Shown here piece after piece: positions 1 to 4,429 of a stretch of 5,455 bases of DNA. Position 1 is the first letter of the stretch; every line of letters begins with the position of its first letter. The DNA is from a bacterium. Its GTDB lineage: Bacteria > Planctomycetota > JACOTG01 > JAUIME01. Below the pieces are notes generated by a model, which searched no databases, was not told the origin of the DNA, and worked only from the letters and a program-made list of their open reading frames with translations. The stretch is from the NCBI GenBank assembly GCA_030433195.1, contig JAUIME010000400.1:1-5455 (forward strand), in the 5' to 3' direction. Made by a program: the position numbers and the translations under genes.

Positions 1-144
1 TTCCGTAAACTCAAAATGGACGGATGTCACGCCGCCTTCAGCGCTGATGCGGCGCTCAGCCTCAAGGACGCTCGCGTAGAAACGACGGTTGTACCCCACC
101 GCAATGTGTGCACCTGCGCGCTTCGCGTCCGCGGAGACCAAGCA
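1..144 (-). pseudogene. Gfo/Idh/MocA-family oxidoreductase, interior fragment without its N-terminus
   Basis: Reading the minus strand with codons starting at multiples of 3 gives an open frame of 48 codons from 144 down to the window edge, bounded upstream by a stop at 147-145. It contains AGAHIAVGYNRRFYASVLEA, then EGGVTSVHFEFTE. The GYNRRF block followed by HFEFTE is typical of the segment just after the Rossmann domain in Gfo/Idh/MocA NAD(P)-dependent sugar oxidoreductases. The equivalent place in the oxidoreductase at 3314 reads GHVERFNP, so the two are different subfamilies. The roughly 110 or more residues that should precede it (nucleotide-binding GxGxxG and EKP motifs) are absent, because the DNA upstream encodes the OmpH-like protein on the other strand. 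The C-terminal part lies beyond the left edge. No credible start codon or ribosome site is present. The fragment is about 58% GC by hand count, which looks lower than its neighbours. Family membership is fairly sure; substrate is unknown. Confidence 0.62.
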
Positions 145-622
145 CTACGGGTTCGTGGACCTCGAGACGGTCCTCGACAACTACAACAAGAACGCCGATC
201 TCACCGAGAGTCTGAACGCCGAGTTCCAAGCCGCGGCCGACGCGGTGCGCAAGGAGGAGCAAGCGATCCAACTGCTCATCGAGGAACTCGAGATGCTGCA
301 GCCCGGCGGGGCCAAGTATGCCGAGCGCCAGCGCGAGATCGTCCTTCGGCAGCGCGGCGTCGAGTACGACCGCGAGCGGATCCGCCGGCAGATCGACGCC
401 AAGAAGGCGGCCGGCTGGAAGGAACTCTACGGCGACATCCTGGAGGCGTGCGAGAAGGTGGCCGGCACCGAGGGGCTCGACGCCGTGTTCGCGATGAGCC
501 GGCAGGCGCCAGATGGTCGCACCGACGAGGAGATGATGGCCCAGATCACGTTGCGTCAGGTGATCTATGCTGATCCTTCTCTTGATGTTACGCAAAAAGT
601 TCTCGGCGTTTTGAACCGCTGA
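89..622 (+). CDS. OmpH/Skp-like periplasmic chaperone, 5' end apparently truncated
   Basis: The frame reads HYGFVDLETVLDNYNKNADL, matching the start of mature OmpH/Skp proteins (usual pattern: xVGVVDLQKVLxxYxK). A long, highly charged helical segment follows (about residues 40-120, rich in E, K, R, A and Q), as expected for the coiled-coil arms. The end, VIYADPSLDVTQKVLGVLNR, resembles the ending of many OmpH-family proteins. Known family members are exported and hold unfolded outer-membrane proteins in the periplasm. A Sec signal peptide is therefore expected but not seen: an in-frame stop lies at 77-79, and only TTG at 89 or ATG at 104 can start the frame. Neither has a Shine-Dalgarno, and the 15 or so residues before ETKHYG have no hydrophobic core. 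FASA just before ETKH could be the tail of an original signal peptide with its cleavage site. The 5' end overlaps the oppositely oriented oxidoreductase fragment. As it stands the product would probably not be exported. Confidence 0.75.
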   Translation: MYPTAMCAPARFASAETKHYGFVDLETVLDNYNKNADLTESLNAEFQAAADAVRKEEQAIQLLIEELEMLQPGGAKYAERQREIVLRQRGVEYDRERIRRQIDAKKAAGWKELYGDILEACEKVAGTEGLDAVFAMSRQAPDGRTDEEMMAQITLRQVIYADPSLDVTQKVLGVLNR

Positions 623-650
623 GGGCGGCCCGATACCGGGGCTGGATTCG

Positions 651-679
651 TTGACACCCGGGGGTGGGTCATGTACTAT
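651..679 (+). promoter_or_regulatory. Sigma70-type promoter upstream of lpxC-fabZ
   Basis: A perfect -35 hexamer TTGACA (651-656) is followed by a 17-bp spacer and TACTAT (674-679), four of six matches to TATAAT including the key A and final T. The expected transcription start is near 686. It lies 28 bp after the ompH-like stop, so lpxC-fabZ and the genes behind it probably have their own transcription unit. It is an unusually consensus-like match for such GC-rich DNA. Activity is inferred from sequence only. Confidence 0.7.
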
Positions 680-685
680 CCCGCT

Positions 686-1007
686 CTTCAGCAATGGGTC
701 AGGGTCCAGGGACGCGCTCCGTGCGTGGCCGGCCCGCAGCACCCGGAGCTGCGACGACGGGGCCTGGCGAGGCCCCGTTGCCGTGTTCGGACGCCTGCTC
801 CGACGCGAGCAGCAAGAAGGCGCTGGGTGGTAGGGCGCAGGCAGTGGGAGGGCGTCGAGCGATGATGCGTCCGACGGTCACAGGGCACGCGGCCGCTGCG
901 TACGTGGGGCCCGCACGAGTCGCGAAAGCGGCAACGGAGTGCGGAGTCGCGCACGACGGAGTCTGGCGAGGCGTGATGCCGAACGGATCTTCGAGGATCC
1001 ATCTCCT
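686..1007 (+). promoter_or_regulatory. Long structured 5' leader of lpxC-fabZ
   Basis: There is no credible protein in this stretch: the short plus-strand frames are arginine-rich and lack ribosome sites. Three consecutive hairpins can be drawn. The first spans 713-753 (CGC GCTCC GTGC pairing with GCAC GGAGC GCG, 12 bp, with a CC bulge and a T bulge). The second spans 755-780 (11 bp including one G-U pair, loop GGCG). The third spans 795-812 (CTGCTC with GAGCAG). A weaker one, CACG/CGTG flanked by GGG/CCC, lies at 883-912. The second hairpin has no T tract, so it is not a classical terminator. Possible roles are an attenuator or protein-binding leader controlling LpxC, or a separate small RNA. 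It does not match any of the common RNAs I can recognise (RNase P RNA, tmRNA, SRP RNA, riboswitch cores). Confidence 0.4.
985..1000 (+). promoter_or_regulatory. Ribosome binding site of lpxC-fabZ inside a small hairpin
   Basis: GAGGA (993-997) is the only purine-rich site before the TTG at 1008, with a 10-nt gap. It lies in an inverted repeat, GGATC (985-989) and GATCC (996-1000), which form a 5-bp stem with a 6-nt loop, so the site is partly in the loop and partly in the 3' arm. This could limit ribosome access, but the stem is short and the effect is inferred. Confidence 0.4.
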
Positions 1008-2324
1008 TTGAGAAAATCCCAGCGGACTATCAAGAGCCCGGTCACTCTGTCGGGAGTCGGTTTGCACACCGGTGAGCGTGCGAACATGACGCTCCTTCCC
1101 GCGGAAGCCGATGCGGGCGTGTCGTTCGTGCGCGTGGACGTCGCGCACAAGCCCAGGATCCGTGCCAGCGCCGATCACATCGGGCAGCGCCAACGACGCA
1201 CCGCGCTCGAATTCGGCGGTGCCGAGGTGCATACGGTCGAGCACTTGTTCGCGGCGTTGTCGGGGCTCGGCATCGACAATCTGACGATCGAAATCGACGC
1301 CCCCGAAGTGCCGGGCATGGACGGGAGTTCGATGCCGTTCGTCGAGAGCTTGCAGCGAGCCGGAATCCAAGACCTCAAGTCGCCTCGACGCGAGTTCCGG
1401 CTCGAAGAACCGATCGCGATCGAGAACGGTGATTCCACCTTGTTCGCTCTGCCGAACGACGGTGCGGATCTCATGATCGAATACACGCTCGACTATCGTG
1501 ACAACGGTTCGACCGAGTTGCCTCTGCAGCGCCTCGCGGTTTCGATCTCGGAGGAGAACTTCCGTGAGAAGATCGCGCCCGCGCGCACGTTCTGCCTCGC
1601 GTCCGAGGCGGAGCAACTGCGCGCCGCGGGATTGGGGCTCGGAGCCAACTACGACAACACGCTCGTGATTTCGGACGGCCGCGTCCTCGAGAACGAGCTG
1701 CGATTCCAAGACGAATTCGTGCGCCACAAGATCCTCGATCTCGTCGGCGACTTGTTCCTGCTCGGTCGCGATCTCAAGGCGCGCGTCTTCGCGACGCGCA
1801 CCGGGCATCGCGACAACATGGAACTCGTGCGGCGGCTCACGGAGAAGCTGCACGATCGCGAAGTGAAGGGAATGGCCCCGAAGGATACGGGCCTCGACAT
1901 CAACGAAATCTGTCGCATCCTGCCGCATCGCTATCCGTTCCTGCTCATCGATCGCGTCATCGAGATCGACGGGCACAGCCGCGCGGTGGGTTTGAAGAAC
2001 GTCACGATCAACGAGGCTTTCTTCCAGGGACACTGGCCGGGCGAACCGATCATGCCCGGCGTGTTACAGATCGAAGCGATGGCTCAGCTCGCGGGCGTGT
2101 TGTTGCTCCGCAAGCTCGAGAACACCGAGAAGACGGCCGTGCTGCTTTCGATCGATCGAGTGAAGTTGCGCAAGGCCGTGACACCGGGCGATCAGATTCG
2201 CCTCGAAGCGGAAACGCTGAAGTTGAAGTCCAAGACCGGTTACGTGCTCACGCGAGCGAAAGTGAACGAGCGCCTCGTGTCGGAAGCGCGCATGAAGTTC
2301 ATGCTCGTGGATCCGGGCTCGTAA
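1008..2324 (+). CDS. lpxC/fabZ: Bifunctional UDP-3-O-acyl-GlcNAc deacetylase / 3-hydroxyacyl-ACP dehydratase (LpxC-FabZ fusion)
   Basis: The product has 438 residues. Residues 1 to about 280 are LpxC, the zinc deacetylase of the committed lipid A step. The start reads QRTIKSPVTLSGVGLHTGE. E78 and H79 lie in HTVEHLFAAL, H240, K241 and D244 in DEFVRHKILDLVGDL, and H267 in TGH. These correspond to the E. coli zinc ligands H79, H238 and D242 and the catalytic E78, K239 and H265, so the active site is complete. Residues from about 296 are FabZ, with LPHRYPFLLIDRV (305-317) and GHWPGEPIMPGVLQIEAMAQ. Catalytic H342 and E356 have the 14-residue spacing of E. coli His54 and Glu68. The domains join without a stop through a short linker, about 280-295. 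I chose TTG at 1008 because it puts E78/H79 at the E. coli numbers; a GTG at 939 would add 23 arginine-rich residues unlike LpxC. LpxC is cytoplasmic and is a well-known target for control of lipid A flux. Confidence 0.95.
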   Translation: MRKSQRTIKSPVTLSGVGLHTGERANMTLLPAEADAGVSFVRVDVAHKPRIRASADHIGQRQRRTALEFGGAEVHTVEHLFAALSGLGIDNLTIEIDAPEVPGMDGSSMPFVESLQRAGIQDLKSPRREFRLEEPIAIENGDSTLFALPNDGADLMIEYTLDYRDNGSTELPLQRLAVSISEENFREKIAPARTFCLASEAEQLRAAGLGLGANYDNTLVISDGRVLENELRFQDEFVRHKILDLVGDLFLLGRDLKARVFATRTGHRDNMELVRRLTEKLHDREVKGMAPKDTGLDINEICRILPHRYPFLLIDRVIEIDGHSRAVGLKNVTINEAFFQGHWPGEPIMPGVLQIEAMAQLAGVLLLRKLENTEKTAVLLSIDRVKLRKAVTPGDQIRLEAETLKLKSKTGYVLTRAKVNERLVSEARMKFMLVDPGS

Positions 2325-2382
2325 CCGATTCGACGTGTCGGGACGCCGATTCGGGAGGGAGGGCCCGGCGGCGACCCCCAGC
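2325..2382 (+). other. Gap between lpxC-fabZ and lpxA
   Basis: There is no gene and no convincing terminator here, so cotranscription of lpxA is likely. The gap holds a direct repeat CCGATTCG (2325-2332 and 2346-2353) within a larger similarity that includes TCGGGA twice (2338-2343 and 2351-2356). It also has three GGG runs at 2353-2363, one short of a standard quadruplex motif. None has a clear role. Confidence 0.4.
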
Positions 2383-2410
2383 AAGGAGGCTCGGAGAAAT
2401 CCGAGCGTGG
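2383..2410 (+). promoter_or_regulatory. lpxA ribosome binding site with a hairpin between Shine-Dalgarno and start codon
   Basis: AAGGAGG (2383-2389), a full match to the anti-Shine-Dalgarno core, lies 21 nt before the lpxA ATG, too far for normal use. Directly behind it is CTCGGAGAAATCCGAG (2390-2405), a perfect 6-bp stem closed by a GAAA (GNRA-type) tetraloop. CGTGG and the ATG follow. Folding the hairpin would bring the Shine-Dalgarno to an effective spacing of about 5 nt. No ATG, GTG or TTG exists in the lpxA frame between the preceding stop and 2411, so a closer start for this site is not available. Confidence 0.6.
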
Positions 2411-3220
2411 ATGGAAATGGTCGAGATACACGAAACGGCGGTGGTTCATCCCAAGGCGGAGGTGGGCGAGGACTGCGAAATCGGTCCTTACTGCGTGATC
2501 GGTCCCGATGTGGTGCTCGGGCCGAGGAACCGCGTCGCCAATCATGTGACGATCATGGGGAACACCACGGTGGGGGCGGACAACCAGTTCTTCCCGCATG
2601 CAGTGGTGGGGGCGGCACCTCAGGATCTCAAGTACCGAGGTGAGAACACCTGCCTCGAAATCGGGGACAGCAACCAGGTCCGCGAGTTCGTCACGATCAA
2701 CACCGGAACGGTGCAGGGCGGCGGCCTCACGCGAATCGGCGACCACAACATGCTCATGGCGTGCTGCCACGTGGCGCACGACTGCATCGTCGACGATCAC
2801 ATCGTGCTCGCGAACAACTCGATGCTCGCGGGTCACATCCACGTGAAGTCGCGAGCCATCGTGAGCGGTGCCGCGGCGCTGCATCACTTCGCGACCGTCG
2901 GCCGACTCGGCTTCGTCGGTGCGATGACGCGCGTTCGCCAGGACGTGCCGCCGTTCATGATCGTCGAAGGCAATCCGCCGCGTGTGCGCGGTGCGAACGT
3001 CGTCGGCTTGAAGCGCGCCGGTGTCGATGCGGAAGGCATCGAGATCATTCGTCAGGCGTTCCGCTTCCTGTACCACTCGAACATCTCGCGACGCGAAGCG
3101 CTCGACGAATTGCGTTCGTGGGAGAACCAGACGCCCGAGTTGCAAGAGCTGCTCGAGTTCTACGAAGACATGGAAGTCGGCGTGAAGGGCCGCGCGCGCG
3201 AGGCGTTGCGTCAAGCGTAG
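2411..3220 (+). CDS. lpxA: Acyl-ACP:UDP-N-acetylglucosamine O-acyltransferase
   Basis: The product has 269 residues, close to the 262 of E. coli LpxA. It transfers a 3-hydroxyacyl chain from ACP to the sugar nucleotide, the first lipid A step, in the cytoplasm. Residues 1 to about 190 are left-handed beta-helix hexapeptide repeats (for example AEVGEDCEIGPYCVIGPDVV). The C-terminal helices start near residue 205. H120 and H123 in CHVAHDC match E. coli H122 and H125, H125 being the catalytic base. ANNSMLAGH (135-142) and the AxHxF block with H158 (E. coli H160) are conserved, as is RQDVPPFMIVEGNPPRVRGAN (176-196). The acyl-chain-ruler position, Gly173 in E. coli, is Ala171 here, which may favour a somewhat shorter chain. 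ATG 2411 is chosen because a second ATG at 2417 is farther from the ribosome site and no upstream alternative exists. It is probably cotranscribed with lpxC-fabZ. Confidence 0.95.
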   Translation: MEMVEIHETAVVHPKAEVGEDCEIGPYCVIGPDVVLGPRNRVANHVTIMGNTTVGADNQFFPHAVVGAAPQDLKYRGENTCLEIGDSNQVREFVTINTGTVQGGGLTRIGDHNMLMACCHVAHDCIVDDHIVLANNSMLAGHIHVKSRAIVSGAAALHHFATVGRLGFVGAMTRVRQDVPPFMIVEGNPPRVRGANVVGLKRAGVDAEGIEIIRQAFRFLYHSNISRREALDELRSWENQTPELQELLEFYEDMEVGVKGRAREALRQA

Positions 3221-3285
3221 CGCGCGGCGCGGGGGACGCCGGAGACGGACCCGGTTCGCGAGTGTCGCGCGCACGGCGCGAGGCG

Positions 3286-3307
3286 GTCGAGGAGTCGGGT
3301 CGAGGAG
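3286..3307 (+). repeat. Tandem GTCGAGGAG repeat containing the next gene's ribosome binding site
   Basis: GTCGAGGAG occurs at 3286-3294 and again at 3299-3307, a 13-nt period with TCGG between. The second copy's GAGGAG (3302-3307) lies 6 nt before the TTG at 3314 and is the likely Shine-Dalgarno. The first copy could act as a ribosome standby site or may be only a small duplication. The rest of the 93-bp gap after lpxA shows no clear terminator. Confidence 0.5.
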
Positions 3308-3313
3308 ATCGCG

Positions 3314-4366
3314 TTGCGTGCAGCCGTCGTCGGGGTCGGGCATCTGGGTCAGCACCATGCCCGTATCTACGCTCAAATGGCCGGGGTCGACCTCGTCGGA
3401 ATCGCCGATCCCGACGAGACCGCCGGTCGTACGATCGCGGATCGCTACGGCGCGCCGTGGTGTGCGGACTATCGCGAGCTGCCGGATGACGTGACGCTCG
3501 TGAGCGTCGCGTCACCGACGAAGAGCCACCACGAGATCGCGGCGTACTTCCTGTCGCGCGGGATCTCGGTCCTCGTCGAAAAGCCTCTCACGCAGACGCT
3601 CGAAGAGGGCGAAGACCTCGTGCGCATTGCCGGCGAGACGGGCGCGATCCTGCAGGTCGGGCACGTCGAGCGATTCAATCCGGCGTGTGCTGCGATCGAT
3701 CGGCTCGGCGTCGAGCCGCGCTTCGTCGAGTGCGATCGCATCAGTCCGTTCTCGTTCCGTTCGTCCGATATCGGCGTCGTGCTCGATCTCATGATCCACG
3801 ACCTCGACCTGATCCTGCACTTCGTGCGCTCCGAAGTGGAGCGCGTCGAGGCGATCGGCATCAGCGTGCTCGGATTGCAGGAAGACATCGCGAACGCGCG
3901 CCTCGTGTTCGCGAACGGGTGCGTGGCGAACGTGACCGCGAGCCGCGTCTCGATGAAGGTCGAGCGCAAGATCCGCTTGTTCGCGCCCGAGTGTTACGCA
4001 TCGCTCGATTTCGGTGCGCGGCAGGGCGCCGTGTACCGACGCAAGGGCGGGCCGAGCGAGCTTTCGGGTGCGATCGCCGGGCTCGATCCCAAGTCGATCA
4101 CCGATCCGCGCGCGTTCCTGTTCGGGGACTTCATCTCCGCCGAGCAGATCGCGATGGACGATCACGAGCCGCTGCTCAAGGAGATCGAGGCGTTCGTCGC
4201 GTCGGTGCGGACCGGCGATCGCCCGGTGGTTTCGGGAGAAGACGCCCTGCGCGCGCTCGATCTCGCGGGTCGGATCCTCACCGAGATCCGCGGCTTCCAG
4301 GAGCGATCCGAGCCGTACTTGCCGGCCACGTCCGGACCCGAGTCGACCGGCGCGGATTCCGTCTGA
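3314..4366 (+). CDS. Gfo/Idh/MocA-family NAD(P)-dependent oxidoreductase in the lpx cluster (GnnA-like position)
   Basis: The product has 350 residues, normal for the family. An N-terminal Rossmann fold begins at once with VVGVGHLGQHHARIY, giving the GxGxxG pattern G7, G9, G12. VEKPLT (88-93) is the conserved EKP motif, with K90 a usual catalytic or structural residue. GHVERFNP (116-123) and DLMIHDLDLIL (158-168, with H162 and D163) belong to the C-terminal catalytic sheet domain. The family oxidises or reduces sugar hydroxyls with NAD(P). Between lpxA and lpxB this kind of gene occurs in several phyla. In Acidithiobacillus ferrooxidans the similarly placed GnnA oxidises UDP-GlcNAc at C3, so GnnB can make the 3-amino sugar used by LpxA. 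The same reaction is possible here, but GnnB is not in the window and I cannot test orthology. TTG 3314 is supported by GAGGAG 6 nt upstream and by the family's usual N-terminus. The last 20 or so residues are low-complexity and less conserved in type. Confidence 0.88.
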   Translation: MRAAVVGVGHLGQHHARIYAQMAGVDLVGIADPDETAGRTIADRYGAPWCADYRELPDDVTLVSVASPTKSHHEIAAYFLSRGISVLVEKPLTQTLEEGEDLVRIAGETGAILQVGHVERFNPACAAIDRLGVEPRFVECDRISPFSFRSSDIGVVLDLMIHDLDLILHFVRSEVERVEAIGISVLGLQEDIANARLVFANGCVANVTASRVSMKVERKIRLFAPECYASLDFGARQGAVYRRKGGPSELSGAIAGLDPKSITDPRAFLFGDFISAEQIAMDDHEPLLKEIEAFVASVRTGDRPVVSGEDALRALDLAGRILTEIRGFQERSEPYLPATSGPESTGADSV

Positions 4367-4403
4367 GAACGAGTTCGTTCGCGGTTCCGTGATGTTCGGA
4401 TCG

Positions 4404-4425
4404 GGCGCTCGCTTTCGGAGCGTTT
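4404..4425. terminator. Candidate bidirectional terminator between convergent genes
   Basis: CGCTC (4406-4410) and GAGCG (4418-4422) form a 5-bp stem with a 7-nt loop, extendable by two G-U pairs, and TTT follows on the plus strand. On the minus strand the same hairpin has a GAAA-containing loop but no T tract. It lies in the 63-bp gap between two converging stops, where a shared terminator would be expected. GAACG/CGTTC at 4367-4380 is a second short stem right after the upstream stop. Both are weak; position is the main support. Confidence 0.35.
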
Positions 4426-4429
4426 GGCG

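Noticed and set aside
16..573. Plus-strand frame starting with ATG at 16
   Set aside because: It is strongly arginine-rich, lacks a signal peptide or domain, and is a shadow of the OmpH-like frame. It does not supply the missing N-terminus.
616..642. Short stems CCGC/GCGG and CCCG/CGGG after the OmpH-like stop as a terminator
   Set aside because: The stems are only 4 bp, compete with each other, and have no T tract.
692..715. GGTCAGGGTCC resembling the conserved GGTCAGGTCC of SRP RNA
   Set aside because: The rest of the SRP RNA core (GGAAGGAAGCAGC and the matching opposite strand) is absent, so this is a chance match.
62..742. Minus-strand frame of 226 codons opposite the OmpH-like gene
   Set aside because: It has no recognisable domain, and the plus strand gives a typical OmpH sequence. 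In 1-144 the real minus-strand signal is in a different frame.
671..865. Small plus-strand frames in the lpxC leader as possible leader peptides
   Set aside because: They are arginine-rich, have no Shine-Dalgarno, and the ATG at 671 lies inside the promoter spacer upstream of the predicted transcription start.
699..2033. Long minus-strand open frame (444 codons) opposite lpxC-fabZ
   Set aside because: It is a shadow in GC-rich DNA. The plus strand has complete LpxC and FabZ motifs, while the minus product is an R/E/D-rich string with no recognisable family.
2353..2372. GGGAGGGAGGG as a G-quadruplex
   Set aside because: Only three GGG runs are present and a nearby CCC can pair with one of them; support is too weak.
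2240..3376. Minus-strand frame of 378 codons opposite lpxA
   Set aside because: It spans two intergenic regions and three genes, is rich in R, H, D and V without motifs, and lies opposite a certain lpxA.
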